A DNA stretch of 64,000 nucleotides, taken from positions 203,242-267,241 of the forward strand of contig CALHGZ010000002.1 in the NCBI GenBank assembly GCA_938031175.1, written 5' to 3'. The notes below the pieces were generated by a model, which was given only the letters and a program-made list of their open reading frames with translations, was not told the DNA's origin and made no database searches. The DNA comes from Candidatus Kapaibacterium sp. (GTDB taxonomy: Bacteria > Bacteroidota > Ignavibacteria > Kapaibacteriales > UBA2268). Position numbers and translations under genes: made by a program. Shown piece by piece: positions 36,688-47,033 of the stretch. How positions within the stretch are numbered: position 1 is the stretch's first letter; each line of letters opens with the position of its first letter.

Positions 36688-38412
36688 TTAATCATTTGAA
36701 ATTAGTTTTTGTGCATTAAATAATTCAATTAATTTAACTTCAGCTGGGTGTAAATTAGAATTTTCTTTGTCAGTTAATGCTTTATGAGACGAATTTTCTG
36801 GTCCTAAGTTGTGATTTTCTTGTTGTATGGTAGTATTTAATTTTGTCTCTTCCTCAATTAGTTGAATTTTAAAATCTATGTTTTGGCCAAAGAAATCAAC
36901 TATATATTGCTTTATTAAATTTTTATTTGTAATTAGGTTTTCAAAAATGAAATTATTATCAGCAATGAGTATAATTGTATTGTCAAAAAAAATTGGTTTA
37001 GCCTGTTTAATAATAGGTACTTTGTATTTGCTATATGCGTATTTTTCGACAAAGCTATCCCAATTGTTTTTTAAAATATCAGCATTAATAATATTGTTTT
37101 TTATTGTGATTTCATTTTCTTTTGATTCTTTTTGACTGATATCAGGAATCTTTTTATCTGCATCCTGAATTTGAGTTGATATATGAGATTTTACTGAAGT
37201 TGGTAAAGTTTTTGTGTCAGAATTATTGTACTTTATTTCTGGTTTGTTTGGAATTTCAGTAATTTTTTTTAATTCTTCAATAAGACTTTGAATTGAAACA
37301 GCATTATCCATCGCAGCAAGTTGTATAAGTGCGATTTCGAATCTTAATCTTGGTTGTGATGCGTAACGAATGGACTGTTCATTTATATTCAGGTGCTGTA
37401 AAATTCTTAATAAGTCTTCTTTTGTAAATTTCTCTGCTTCTGCGATATATTTATTGTGAAAATCCATAGAAGCATCGATCAATGAAGTATTACCAGTAGC
37501 TTTTATAGTAAGAATATTCCTGAAATGTTCAAGTAATCCATTGAGGCAATCGTGTAAATTATATCCTCTTCGATTGACTTCTCTGCTTATTTCAAGCATT
37601 TTTTTAATATTTTTTTCTTTTGTTGCTGAGCTAATAGTAAAATAAAAATCTGGGTCGATTAAATTTAGTGAATCTGACAGGGAAGCATAATTAATTTCGT
37701 TTCCGCAAAATGCTACAACCTGGTCATAAAGACTTTGAGCATCACGCATCGAACCATCGGACTTTTTGGCAATGGTAAATAGTGATTCATCATCAATATT
37801 TATTTTATCATTTTGAGCAATTTTCCTAAGATGGTTAACAATGCTGTTTATATCAATTCTTCTAAAATCGAATCGCTGGCATCTGCTAAGAATTGTAGCA
37901 GGAACTTTATGGATTTCAGTTGTTGCGAATATGAACAGCAGGTGAATTGGAGGCTCCTCCAAAATTTTTAGTAATGCATTAAATGCAGAATTTGAGAGCA
38001 TATGCACTTCGTCAATTATATAAATTTTGTAATTTGCTTGAGATGGCGGATATTTTGCATTTTCTCTGAGTGTTCTGATATCGTCAACACTATTATTGGA
38101 AGCTCCGTCAATTTCAATTACATCTAATGATCGCCCTTCAAGTATGTTTTTGCAGTTTTGACATTCATTGCAAGGTTCAGAATCAATCGGAGATAAGCAG
38201 TTGATTGCTCTTGCTAAAATTCTTGCTGTTGTCGTTTTACCAATACCTCGTGGACCGCTGAATAAATAGGCATGGTGTAAGCGATTGTTTTTAATTGCGT
38301 TTTTTAATGTTATAGAAATATGTTCCTGACATATTATATCTGAAAATTTTTGGGGACGCCATTTCAGTGCTGTTACTATAAATTCTTTTTGAGTATCAAT
38401 ATTTTTGGACAT
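36688..38412 (-). CDS. dnaX: DNA polymerase III subunit gamma/tau
   Basis: A 574-residue clamp-loader ATPase. Walker A is GPRGIGKTTTARIL, the zinc module is C-x8-CNECQNC, Walker B is YIIDEVHML and sensor 1 lies in IFATTEIHKVPATILSRCQRF (cut here). Residues ~370-574 form the low-complexity, charged tau tail. No obvious slippery site was identified, so a separate gamma form is not claimed. It starts the minus-strand run to thiamine pyrophosphokinase and is divergent from the secreted S8 protease. Confidence 0.96.
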   Translation of the reverse strand: MSKNIDTQKEFIVTALKWRPQKFSDIICQEHISITLKNAIKNNRLHHAYLFSGPRGIGKTTTARILARAINCLSPIDSEPCNECQNCKNILEGRSLDVIEIDGASNNSVDDIRTLRENAKYPPSQANYKIYIIDEVHMLSNSAFNALLKILEEPPIHLLFIFATTEIHKVPATILSRCQRFDFRRIDINSIVNHLRKIAQNDKINIDDESLFTIAKKSDGSMRDAQSLYDQVVAFCGNEINYASLSDSLNLIDPDFYFTISSATKEKNIKKMLEISREVNRRGYNLHDCLNGLLEHFRNILTIKATGNTSLIDASMDFHNKYIAEAEKFTKEDLLRILQHLNINEQSIRYASQPRLRFEIALIQLAAMDNAVSIQSLIEELKKITEIPNKPEIKYNNSDTKTLPTSVKSHISTQIQDADKKIPDISQKESKENEITIKNNIINADILKNNWDSFVEKYAYSKYKVPIIKQAKPIFFDNTIILIADNNFIFENLITNKNLIKQYIVDFFGQNIDFKIQLIEEETKLNTTIQQENHNLGPENSSHKALTDKENSNLHPAEVKLIELFNAQKLISND

Positions 38413-38507
38413 TTTGTGTTAATATATTTTGAAACAATTGCTTGTTTTATGTGTCATTTTATTAAATTACGAAAAATTATTAATAACAAGTTAATTAGGA
38501 TGCGATA

Positions 38508-41393
38508 TTGATTATGAAACGATTATCAATTTATATTGTTTTTGCTCTCTTTATCTTCCTTTTTAATCTGCTAATAGCTAAAGAAAAAGAAGATATATTA
38601 CCACCGGATAAAAATTTGGGTCGCCATTCCTATGTACTTGATAAAACTATCTTAGTGCGTTTAAAACCTGGTAAATATGATTTTAATGATATAAAAAAAT
38701 TGATGGGAAATTACAATTTTGAATGTGAAAGGCCACTTCTATGGCCTAAACAAAGTATAACTAATCGTATTGGTGAACCATCCATCTTGAATAAATACGA
38801 TAAAAAAAGATTAGATAAAATTCTTGTATTAGAATCTAAACTATTGCGAACATACAAAATTAATTATACTCAGGATATATCACCAGAAGAGATGTGTCTG
38901 TGGATTACCAAAAATGTACCTATAGTTGAATCAGCAGAACCGTTCTTTGTGGATGAGATTCAATACAAACCTAATGATCCACTTGTTGACGAGCAATCTA
39001 TGTTAAAGAAAATAAAGGCTTTCGATGCTTGGAGTGTTTATGATGGTGATACTTCGGTAGTTATTCTTATTAACGACAATGGATTGTTTCAAAGACACGA
39101 AGATCTGGAAAATTCTATTGCCCCTAATTGGGGAGAAATACCATTTAATGGGATAGATGATGATGGCAATGGATATATTGATGATTTTATTGGTTATAAT
39201 TTGGCTTATATGGATGAAAATGCTGAACCGGGCGATACTTTTAATCCATCGAATGATCATGGTAGTAATTCTGGTGGGATAGCGGGTGCAACATTTAATA
39301 ATGGTTTGGGTATGGCTGGGACTGCCGGAAAATGTCGAATTTTTCCACTAAAGAACACTACCTCCCAAAATTGGCGTTACACCAAATATGGCTACGATGG
39401 AATAATCTATGCTGCCGTGAATGAATTTCCCGTAATGAATTGTAGTTGGGGTAGCGAAAACACATATTCTGATTTTAAACGTACAATTGTAGAATATGCT
39501 ATTGCTCGCGATGTTGCAATTGTTGCTGCAGGAGGGAATAGTAATAACAGTGTCTTACCATATTATCCAGCTGGCTTTTTTGGTGTTTTGGGTGTCGGAG
39601 AGGTAGGTCCAAATGATATGATAACCGGTGTTACTAATCTTGGTGCTCACGTTGATATTATGGCACCCGGTATATTTAATTATCAGACAACCAATTCAAT
39701 AAATGGTTATAGTTTATCACCAGGAGGTACTTCTTCAGCAGCGCCGGTCGTGGCTGGTGTTGTAGCTTTGGTGAGGGCAAAATATCCTTATCTTTATAAT
39801 TTACAGGCTCTTGAACTTGTTCGTCAATCTACAGATGACATTTCTGAAAAAAATTTTGGATGGGAAGATATTGTCCCAGGTAGAATAAATATGCAAAAGG
39901 CATTAACTACACCACCTTTTTCTATACCTGGTATTCGTCCCATTGACTTTCAATTTAAAACAGGCGATGGCTATAGTGTTGACCGATTCACAATTGGGGA
40001 TACTGTTCACCTTAGCATTCATTTACATAATTATCTCGGTTCAGCAAATTCCTTGAGGTTTTTGCTTTCTACTGCAAGAGATGAATACAACAGAATTTCT
40101 GTGATAAGCAATGAAATCAATATTGTCTCCGTTGAGCAAGATAGTCCGTTTGAACTTAATGGTTTTAGTTTTAGAGTCAATGATTTATATGATGAATTGA
40201 TGTTTTTGAGAGTTGATATTTACGGCGACAAAGATTATCACGATTTCTTTTTATTGCCAATAAATACGATTATTGAAGTAACTACATTTGAAAATGAATT
40301 AATTAAATTTTCAGTCGGAGACAGAGGTACATTTGGATTTAGTGTCTCTGAAAGAAAATCACAAGGACACGGTTTTATTTACAAAGGATATGACAATCAA
40401 TTATATCGACGATCAGGGATTATGGCTATGGTTACAGATCCAAGCATGAGAGTTGTTAGCGCCGTCTATGGCAGTGGTCCAAATTCTAATGATTTTAATG
40501 TTGTTAAACCATTTTCTGAACCCTTTAGAACAGTTGGAATAATAAATGACAATTTTGCAATAAAGAGCGAGAGGATCGGCATCGAGATTACACAGGAATA
40601 TTTTTTGCCACCATTGAAAAGTTGGGTCAGAAACATTATTACAGTCAAAAATATAAACAATAATGCCCTCAATAATTTAGCAATCGGTTTTCTAATTGAC
40701 TGGGATTTAAATAACGACGCTGGAAACAACCGTGTTGATTTACTTCCGGAAGCTATACCGGAAGTGAAAAAGGGGCAATCAGCCGCCGCTGAATATGTTT
40801 ACTATTATAAAGATGGATTCCCGGTATTTGGTTCTGCAGTTTATTCGGCTGAAAAATTTGCGATTGCACAAGCAGCAGGATTAACTGCTGACATAACAAC
40901 TAGTTTCTCCAAATCTGATCAAATACGTGCATTAAATAGTGGTACAAGTTGGCAAACAAATAAAATAGATGATGTTAGCTATGTTGTAGGAATGCTTTTT
41001 CTGGGTGTGATTAATAGTAGTGAAATTAAAAAATTAGTTATTTGTACCGGTGTAGGAAATAACAAAGATGAATTAGCTATGAATTTAAGAGAATGCCTTG
41101 ATATCGAATTGAACATTGAAGAAGCTGATTCTGATGAAAAAGAATTTGAAATCTATCCGAATCCAGCAAATTATTTTATCAATCTTTACATCAAGGACAT
41201 TATTGGCGAACATCTTACGCTTAAGATAGTTAACGCATATGGCGAAATCGTCGATCTATATGAATTTAGAATTGATGATATTAAGAAGGGTAATTTTCAA
41301 ATGCCCCTCAATAATTTGAGTTCTGGAATTTACTTCCTCATTCTGGAAAATAATGGCAGATTGTACTATGGTAAGTTTGTAAAAATGCCTTGA
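38508..41393 (+). CDS. Secreted subtilisin-like S8 serine protease with T9SS C-terminal domain
   Basis: A 961-residue exported protease. After a signal peptide (RLSIYIVFALFIFLFNLLIA) and a propeptide-like region, the S8 triad is complete: D190 in ILINDNG, H251 in NDHGSNSGG and S409 in GGTSSAAPVVAG. A Ca-binding-like loop (GIDDDGNGYIDDF) precedes the His. Residues ~480-880 are beta-rich and contain no motif I recognise. The tail (IYPNPANYFIN, IVNAYGEIVDLYEF, LSSGIYFLIL) is a T9SS sorting domain. The likely role is extracellular protein digestion. It converges on the carbonic anhydrase gene with a nine-base gap. Confidence 0.93.
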   Translation: MIMKRLSIYIVFALFIFLFNLLIAKEKEDILPPDKNLGRHSYVLDKTILVRLKPGKYDFNDIKKLMGNYNFECERPLLWPKQSITNRIGEPSILNKYDKKRLDKILVLESKLLRTYKINYTQDISPEEMCLWITKNVPIVESAEPFFVDEIQYKPNDPLVDEQSMLKKIKAFDAWSVYDGDTSVVILINDNGLFQRHEDLENSIAPNWGEIPFNGIDDDGNGYIDDFIGYNLAYMDENAEPGDTFNPSNDHGSNSGGIAGATFNNGLGMAGTAGKCRIFPLKNTTSQNWRYTKYGYDGIIYAAVNEFPVMNCSWGSENTYSDFKRTIVEYAIARDVAIVAAGGNSNNSVLPYYPAGFFGVLGVGEVGPNDMITGVTNLGAHVDIMAPGIFNYQTTNSINGYSLSPGGTSSAAPVVAGVVALVRAKYPYLYNLQALELVRQSTDDISEKNFGWEDIVPGRINMQKALTTPPFSIPGIRPIDFQFKTGDGYSVDRFTIGDTVHLSIHLHNYLGSANSLRFLLSTARDEYNRISVISNEINIVSVEQDSPFELNGFSFRVNDLYDELMFLRVDIYGDKDYHDFFLLPINTIIEVTTFENELIKFSVGDRGTFGFSVSERKSQGHGFIYKGYDNQLYRRSGIMAMVTDPSMRVVSAVYGSGPNSNDFNVVKPFSEPFRTVGIINDNFAIKSERIGIEITQEYFLPPLKSWVRNIITVKNINNNALNNLAIGFLIDWDLNNDAGNNRVDLLPEAIPEVKKGQSAAAEYVYYYKDGFPVFGSAVYSAEKFAIAQAAGLTADITTSFSKSDQIRALNSGTSWQTNKIDDVSYVVGMLFLGVINSSEIKKLVICTGVGNNKDELAMNLRECLDIELNIEEADSDEKEFEIYPNPANYFINLYIKDIIGEHLTLKIVNAYGEIVDLYEFRIDDIKKGNFQMPLNNLSSGIYFLILENNGRLYYGKFVKMP

Positions 41394-41402
41394 TTGAACA
41401 AC

Positions 41403-42029
41403 TTAACGATAGTAAGCTTTGTCAAGAAGTTCAACTTTTCCAGAATCGAGATGATAATAAGCTCCAATAATTGCTAAATCTCCGTTTTCAATTGTACTTT
41501 TAATTACCTTGCTGGATTGAATAGACTTTTTCATTTGCAAAAAAATATTTTCTTTGACAGCATTATTAATTAATTCAGCTTCAGAGATTTGCTGATTTGT
41601 TGTTGAAGTTATAGCTGGTCTGATAAAATCAGCAAGGTAAATAATATTTTCGCTAGGCAAAATATTTTTATATACAGAAATAATAGCTCCACAACTTTGA
41701 TGACCGAGAACTAAGAACAAGGGGCAATTAAAGGATAATAAAGCAAATTCAATGCTTCCAAGTGTAGTTTTGCTTATTATATTTCCTGCACTGCGAATCA
41801 CAAATAAATTTCCAATCTGAGTATCAAATATGTATTCTGGTATAACTCTTGAGTCTGAACATGTTAGAATTATTATTTCCGGATTTTGTAATTTTTCTGT
41901 TTTCGCTCTTTCTTCAATGAAATTATGTATCTTGCATTTGTTATTGACAAATCTGTTGTTACCTTCAATCAAATAAGAAATTAGAGAATTGAATTTTACA
42001 GGTAAATTTTGCAAATTTTTCGAATCCAT
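41403..42029 (-). CDS. Beta-class carbonic anhydrase
   Basis: A 208-residue cytoplasmic enzyme that interconverts CO2 and bicarbonate. Zinc ligands and the catalytic dyad are visible: C-x-D-x-R in LTCSDSRVIPEY and H-x2-C in LGHQSCGAI, with FVIRSAGNI between them. No signal peptide is present. It lies 19 bases after the T9SS plug gene on the same strand. Confidence 0.95.
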   Translation of the reverse strand: MDSKNLQNLPVKFNSLISYLIEGNNRFVNNKCKIHNFIEERAKTEKLQNPEIIILTCSDSRVIPEYIFDTQIGNLFVIRSAGNIISKTTLGSIEFALLSFNCPLFLVLGHQSCGAIISVYKNILPSENIIYLADFIRPAITSTTNQQISEAELINNAVKENIFLQMKKSIQSSKVIKSTIENGDLAIIGAYYHLDSGKVELLDKAYYR

Positions 42030-42048
42030 AGATACTTTTGCAATTTAA

Positions 42049-43392
42049 TCAACGTGTTATCTGTCCATAAATATTACCGGCGCCGATACCAATAATAGCA
42101 TCATAACCGCCAAAGTCAAATTCTTTATAATAAATGAAAGCCAAAAAAGTATGAGCTGTTCCTGAGCTATTGCCTTCGAAATGTTCGTAGGAGATACGTT
42201 CAATTTTTCTTTCATCAATATTATATTTTCCTGTAAGATACATATAATTATGTCTTGCACGCCTGACCATATTTCTAGTGCGGTACATACCGAGTTCTTT
42301 GTCAAAATACATCTGCCAGGTAGGATCTAATTTCCATCCGTTAAATGAGCCGATAACATAAACTTCTTCATCTGTTAACCAACCGTCAGGATCAAGGAGG
42401 AATTCGAGATAAACATATTCATCATAGGAATCTGCTATGAAAGAAGTAATCATAGCACCATCATCATCTCTTTCATAAGAATATCCTGTTCTGCGTAAAT
42501 CAGAAAAAGGTAAGCGAATCAACATATCTGTACTTGGGAATAAAGCTAAATTTGACATATCAAGTACTCTGTAATCATTTTCAGATGGGATTTTCTCGAT
42601 TCGGAAACGTTTTTCAACAGTTGCAAATCCACCAATCATTCTTTTAAATTGATATTTAAATAAATTTTCGTATTTGTTTCCTCTTGCATCATTTGTAATT
42701 ATATAAGGTTCGTACCAGCGGTGGTTTTTGTAAACAACTACTGTGTTTAATCTATTATCAAAAAGAGGTTCATTACTAGATATTGATACTTCGATATTAT
42801 AAGCAGTAGGAGCAACCTTTAAATCAGGAAGATAAAATTCATTATAGATATCTACTCTTGCGCGAGCTTTAGGTTGAACTACAAAGAAACGTGCTTCAGC
42901 TAAAGGTTTATCTTCATAATTATATTCATAAAGCTGAATTTTCCAGTTACCAGAATATTTAAGTTGGATTTGTTGATTTGGGATACTAATTGTACCCCGA
43001 TAACTGTAATACGCAGAAATTCTAGGTGAGGATTTCCAAGTAATTAAACTTGTTCGATTAGATGTGATATCATTAAGAAAAATATTTTCATCTTCAGTCC
43101 AATCATAATTACAATGTACAATTTTGGCATAAAGATTTGGTGGTACATTAGCTTCTAAATCGAATTCGACAGTGAGTGATTTAGATAGTAATGAAGAGGT
43201 ATATTGTGTCCTACCGGTTTCAAGCATTAGGATTGGCGGTTTTGTCTCATTGTCACCATAAATTCTTATGAATCTGAACTGAACAGGTATTTCTTGAGCA
43301 TTTGATATGTATGGATCAATGATTAGAATAAGTGCCAATAATGGAGGAATTAACTGTAAAAATGAGAAATATTTAGTACTTTTTGATATCAT
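42049..43392 (-). CDS. Type IX secretion system plug-domain (DUF5103-like) protein
   Basis: A 447-residue exported protein with signal LIPPLLALILIIDPYISNAQ. The N-terminal beta-sandwich contains RFIRIYGDNETKPPILML and YAKIVHCNYDWTEDEN; the C-terminal part has an early-set (CBM48-like) domain with VIGSFNGWKLDP. The order and motifs match DUF5103, the Plug protein that closes the T9SS translocon in Flavobacterium. This fits the three T9SS-tailed proteins in the window. Its ATG overlaps the end of the upstream barrel gene by four bases. Confidence 0.8.
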   Translation of the reverse strand: MISKSTKYFSFLQLIPPLLALILIIDPYISNAQEIPVQFRFIRIYGDNETKPPILMLETGRTQYTSSLLSKSLTVEFDLEANVPPNLYAKIVHCNYDWTEDENIFLNDITSNRTSLITWKSSPRISAYYSYRGTISIPNQQIQLKYSGNWKIQLYEYNYEDKPLAEARFFVVQPKARARVDIYNEFYLPDLKVAPTAYNIEVSISSNEPLFDNRLNTVVVYKNHRWYEPYIITNDARGNKYENLFKYQFKRMIGGFATVEKRFRIEKIPSENDYRVLDMSNLALFPSTDMLIRLPFSDLRRTGYSYERDDDGAMITSFIADSYDEYVYLEFLLDPDGWLTDEEVYVIGSFNGWKLDPTWQMYFDKELGMYRTRNMVRRARHNYMYLTGKYNIDERKIERISYEHFEGNSSGTAHTFLAFIYYKEFDFGGYDAIIGIGAGNIYGQITR

Positions 43393-44060
43393 TGAAATAT
43401 ATTGTTCATGTTCATTAAAAAAGATAATCCGACCAATAACGAGGCGGCACGTGGGTTGAATTCATTAGTAATTTCTTGTGATTTTTTAGGTGGAATTATA
43501 TCAATTAATGGGTCATCCTTACTATAATCTTTAAATATACCAGTTAACATATATCCTGCTTGGATATTAAGGTTCAATATACCAATATCATCAGAGTATA
43601 GATTAATATTTGCACCAGCATTAACTTCGACTAATGTGCCAATTTTTGATAAATCAATCACAGGACCATAATTAGCTGTAATTGGGAAGCCGAATTTAAT
43701 TCCTAAGTTAATAATATCAAATATTATACCGGGAGTAATTGTCAAATAAGCAAAATGATGCTTAAAAGATTTGATAGGATCGCTTAATTTGCTCTCTTTT
43801 ATAATAAAACTATAGTTTGAATAGCCGAGTTCAGTGTATAAAGATATTGGAGAATTACTATCCAAAGGATAATAAAATTTAATTCCTGCATCTGGTATGC
43901 TGTTAAAAGCAAATCCATTACGTCGTCCATCAGGTGTATTAACAGCGTTTATACCTTCTTTAAATCCTAAGCATACACCAATATAAAAAGGGGCATTTTG
44001 ACAGTGAATTGGTTTATCAAAAGCTATTAATAACAATACTACTATGATAAGTTTTCTCAT
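43389..44060 (-). CDS. Outer-membrane beta-barrel protein (PorT-like size)
   Basis: An approximately 223-residue protein with signal MRKLIIVVLLLIAFDKPIHCQ and a barrel of alternating strands (FYIGVCLGFKEGINAVN, ISLYTELGYSNYSFII, YLTITPGIIFDIINLG, NLNIQAGYMLTGIF). It resembles the small outer-membrane barrels of Bacteroidota (OMP_b-brl type). It sits between a BamD-like gene and the T9SS plug gene and is coupled to the latter, so a link to envelope assembly or T9SS is plausible. The frame is open to 44108, but the Met at 44060 gives the signal peptide and avoids overlap with the upstream gene. Confidence 0.75.
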   Translation of the reverse strand: MRKLIIVVLLLIAFDKPIHCQNAPFYIGVCLGFKEGINAVNTPDGRRNGFAFNSIPDAGIKFYYPLDSNSPISLYTELGYSNYSFIIKESKLSDPIKSFKHHFAYLTITPGIIFDIINLGIKFGFPITANYGPVIDLSKIGTLVEVNAGANINLYSDDIGILNLNIQAGYMLTGIFKDYSKDDPLIDIIPPKKSQEITNEFNPRAASLLVGLSFLMNMNNIFQ

Positions 44061-44085
44061 TCTTAAATAACGGAAATAAATATAA

Positions 44086-44841
44086 TCATTTTGGTATATT
44101 GGTTTCAAGCATAGTTACTTCAGAAGTTAATTTACCATTGGAAAATATTCTTTTGTAAAGTTCAATTAATCCTTTGGCTTCATCAAATCTTTTTAATATA
44201 GTAAGTGCTTCGATTTTTCCAACATAAGCAGATTCAAAAAAATCTGTATCTGGAAAATTATCTATAACTTCCTGAAAATATATCAAAGCTGAGTAGGGTT
44301 CCTTCATTTTCATATATAATTTAGCAGTATAGAATTCTCTGTAAGCCAGTTTATCCCGCAATTCTTTAATATAATTACCTGCATCGGCATATTTATTATC
44401 ATTTGGGTAAAGTCTTTGGAAAAGGTTAAATGCGTCAATAGCTTTTAATGTATATTCTTGGTCTCTATCAAAAGGTGGTGATAATTCATAATATGATAAA
44501 CCTGCTTTGAACAAACTGATTGAAGCATATTCGCTATTGGGGAAATTATTTCTAACTCGGTTGTAATTGTATGCTGCAAGTATGTATTCTTTTCTCTGGA
44601 AATCAATTTCTGCTGTATAGTACTGTGCATCATCAGCATATTGGCTTGATGGATATTGAAGTTTTATAATGTCGAAATATTTACGGGCTTCGAGATATTC
44701 TTTTTCATTAAATAATCGGACTGCTTCTTTGAAAAGCTCCTCGAGATTACCTGTATTGATTTCTTTTGTGCTACTACAAGAAATGAGTAATAATGTAATA
44801 TAAAATAATATTATTTTTGCCTTAATTTGCATATTATTCAA
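44086..44841 (-). CDS. bamD: BamD-like outer-membrane assembly lipoprotein
   Basis: A 251-residue lipoprotein: signal ending LLLISC, then five TPR units (EAVRLFNEKEYLEARKYF, YTAEIDFQRKEYILAAYNY, LYMKMKEPYSALIYFQ and others) with NNFPNSEYA and DNFPDTDFF turns that are typical of BamD. BamD is an essential partner of BamA in inserting beta-barrels. It is first in a minus-strand unit with a barrel protein, the T9SS plug protein and carbonic anhydrase. The 178 bases between it and the exonuclease gene at 45020 are AT-rich and hold the divergent promoters, not identified with certainty. Confidence 0.87.
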   Translation of the reverse strand: MNNMQIKAKIILFYITLLLISCSSTKEINTGNLEELFKEAVRLFNEKEYLEARKYFDIIKLQYPSSQYADDAQYYTAEIDFQRKEYILAAYNYNRVRNNFPNSEYASISLFKAGLSYYELSPPFDRDQEYTLKAIDAFNLFQRLYPNDNKYADAGNYIKELRDKLAYREFYTAKLYMKMKEPYSALIYFQEVIDNFPDTDFFESAYVGKIEALTILKRFDEAKGLIELYKRIFSNGKLTSEVTMLETNIPK

Positions 44842-45019
44842 ATTTCAATTGAATTATAATTTTGTCAAATAATCATAAATGTATAACGATTAAAATGTGA
44901 TTTGAATTAATTTACAAATTATGAAAAAATAAATAAATGGGATTGGATTAATAATAGTTATTAAAATTATTCTAAAAAAAATTGATACTTCATCGTAATA
45001 ATTAAACTATCTATAAAAA

Positions 45020-45757
45020 ATGGAACAAAATTCAAAGTACCTTGTATTCGATATCGAGACGGTACCATTGCCGTTCGAGAATCTTCCCCCATCGCAACAG
45101 GAATATATTTTGCGAGGTGCAATAAGCACAAATGAAAGGGAAAAGAGATTGTCCGAAATGGCACTGATTCCATATACTTCTCAGGTAATTTGTATTGGAA
45201 TACAAATGATGTCATTTGAGCAAGACGAATTTACATTAGAGAAAAGAATTGCCTTAGCCGTAGATAATGATGCTCATGGTGATGAGCTTAAAATCATAAC
45301 TCTTTCAACGGGTGACGAATGTCAAATTGGCAATGAACGGGAAATATTGACCAGATTTTGGAAATCACTTGCAAAATATCAAAATTGTACTTTAATAAGC
45401 TTTAACGGGCGCAATTTCGATGCTCCGTATTTAATGTTGCGTTCTGCAATTTTGAGGATTAAACCTACACGAAATTTAATGGCTGGAACGAAATTTAATT
45501 ATCCAAATCATTACGATTTAATTGATGAATTGACATTTTATATGCAGTCAATGAGTGGTCCGACTAAAAAGTTAAATTTCGATTTTTATGCTAATGGCTT
45601 CGGGATTAAATCTCCTAAATCTGAGGGTATCGATGGATCAAATGTTAAAGATTATTATGCAGAAAAGAAAATTGATAAAATTGCTGAGTATTGCTTGCGT
45701 GATGTTATTGCTACCTGGGAACTATTTTTAATTTGGTTTAATTATATTAAGTTTTGA
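45020..45757 (+). CDS. Predicted 3'-5' exonuclease (PolB-like, DnaQ fold)
   Basis: A 245-residue RNase H-fold exonuclease of the Pol B exonuclease-like group. Exo I is YLVFDIETVPLP, Exo II lies in LISFNGRNFDAPYLMLR and Exo III in CLRDVIATWELFL, so the acidic metal ligands are present. It is probably a free-standing DNA repair or RNA-processing nuclease; the substrate is unknown. It leads a plus-strand run with rodA (seven-base gap) and pdxA. Confidence 0.87.
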   Translation: MEQNSKYLVFDIETVPLPFENLPPSQQEYILRGAISTNEREKRLSEMALIPYTSQVICIGIQMMSFEQDEFTLEKRIALAVDNDAHGDELKIITLSTGDECQIGNEREILTRFWKSLAKYQNCTLISFNGRNFDAPYLMLRSAILRIKPTRNLMAGTKFNYPNHYDLIDELTFYMQSMSGPTKKLNFDFYANGFGIKSPKSEGIDGSNVKDYYAEKKIDKIAEYCLRDVIATWELFLIWFNYIKF

Positions 45758-45764
45758 CATAATT

Positions 45765-47033
45765 ATGGAAAATTTAGAAAAAGTAAGTTTTAAAAAAGCT
45801 GCAGCAGAATTTTTCGATTGGACAACTTTCTTAATTGCTATAATTTTGGTCACAGCTGGGCTAATTTCTGTTTACAGTGCTACATATATGTACAGTGCAA
45901 CTCAATCTACTGAAATTAGTCTTACATTCATTAAGCAAGTCATTTCAGCTGTAATTGGATTATTGCTTTTATTTATCATTATTTTTCTACCCGAAAGATT
46001 TATTCAAACAATATCATATCCTGTTTATGGTCTTTCAATAATATTATTGATTTTAGTTTTGTTGTTTGGTACAGAGTCAGCAGGTACAAAAGGGTGGCTT
46101 AATTTTGGCGGTTTTTCAATTCAACCTTCGGAAATAGCAAAATTATCAACAATTATGGCTATTGCCAGAAGGATCTCGGAAAAAGGGAAAGATATACGCT
46201 CATTAAGAGAATTTGGAATTGCATCAGGCTTTGTACTTTTACCATTAATCCTTGTTTTATTTCAACCCGATGTTGGTTCTTCTTTTGTTTTTATCGCTAT
46301 TTTTTTTGGAATCTTACTTTGGGTAGGATTTGATGCATTTTTATTATATGTTGCTGCCTGTATTGCTTGCATAGTTGTTTTATCTCTAATTGATACAACG
46401 ATTATGATTATTGCAATAGCTGTGTTTTCTCTAATTGCTTTTTTCTTTGGCAAAAAAATTTTATTTCCAATTATAAGTATAGTGATATTTGTATCTGTCA
46501 GCTTTATTGGTCCTAATATTTATGATCATCTACAGCCTCACCAGCAAGCCCGAATACAGTCATTTCTCGATCCAGAGAGTGACCCGCTAAAAAAAGGTTA
46601 TAATGTACGTCAATCAAAATTAGCTATCGGGAGCGGAGGTTTAGTTGGTAAAGGCTTTTTGCAAGGTACTCAAACTCAACTGAGGTATATCCCCAAGCAA
46701 TGGACGGATTTTATTTTCTCTGTTCCCAATGAAGAATTTGGTTTTCTGGGTGGTTTAGTAGTGTTACTTTGTTTATTCAGTTTGATTTGGCGAAGTTTGA
46801 AAATTGCTATGGGAGCCGGTAGTAAATATTATAGTATTTTAGCGATTGGTATAATGTCGCTCTTACTCTACCACACAGTGATAAATGTTGGCATGGCTTT
46901 AGGTTTAGTGCCTGTAATGGGAATACCATTGCCGTTTATGAGTGCCGGCGGTACTTTTATGTTAGTTAATTTTGCTATGGTTGGTCTTCTATTGAATATT
47001 TATAGAACGAAGAAAGTCAAAAGGTATTTATGA
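45765..47033 (+). CDS. rodA: RodA peptidoglycan glycosyltransferase (SEDS family)
   Basis: A 422-residue SEDS protein with about ten membrane segments. Conserved stretches: GTKGWLNFGGFSIQPSEIAKL, LVLFQPDVGSSFVF (containing the catalytic-type Asp), FSVPNEEFGFLGG and GMALGLVPVMGIPLPFMSAGGTFML (cut here). The loops resemble RodA more than FtsW. It polymerises lipid II during elongation of rod-shaped cells with a class B PBP that is not in this window. Its stop overlaps the pdxA start (ATGA). Confidence 0.92.
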   Translation: MENLEKVSFKKAAAEFFDWTTFLIAIILVTAGLISVYSATYMYSATQSTEISLTFIKQVISAVIGLLLLFIIIFLPERFIQTISYPVYGLSIILLILVLLFGTESAGTKGWLNFGGFSIQPSEIAKLSTIMAIARRISEKGKDIRSLREFGIASGFVLLPLILVLFQPDVGSSFVFIAIFFGILLWVGFDAFLLYVAACIACIVVLSLIDTTIMIIAIAVFSLIAFFFGKKILFPIISIVIFVSVSFIGPNIYDHLQPHQQARIQSFLDPESDPLKKGYNVRQSKLAIGSGGLVGKGFLQGTQTQLRYIPKQWTDFIFSVPNEEFGFLGGLVVLLCLFSLIWRSLKIAMGAGSKYYSILAIGIMSLLLYHTVINVGMALGLVPVMGIPLPFMSAGGTFMLVNFAMVGLLLNIYRTKKVKRYL

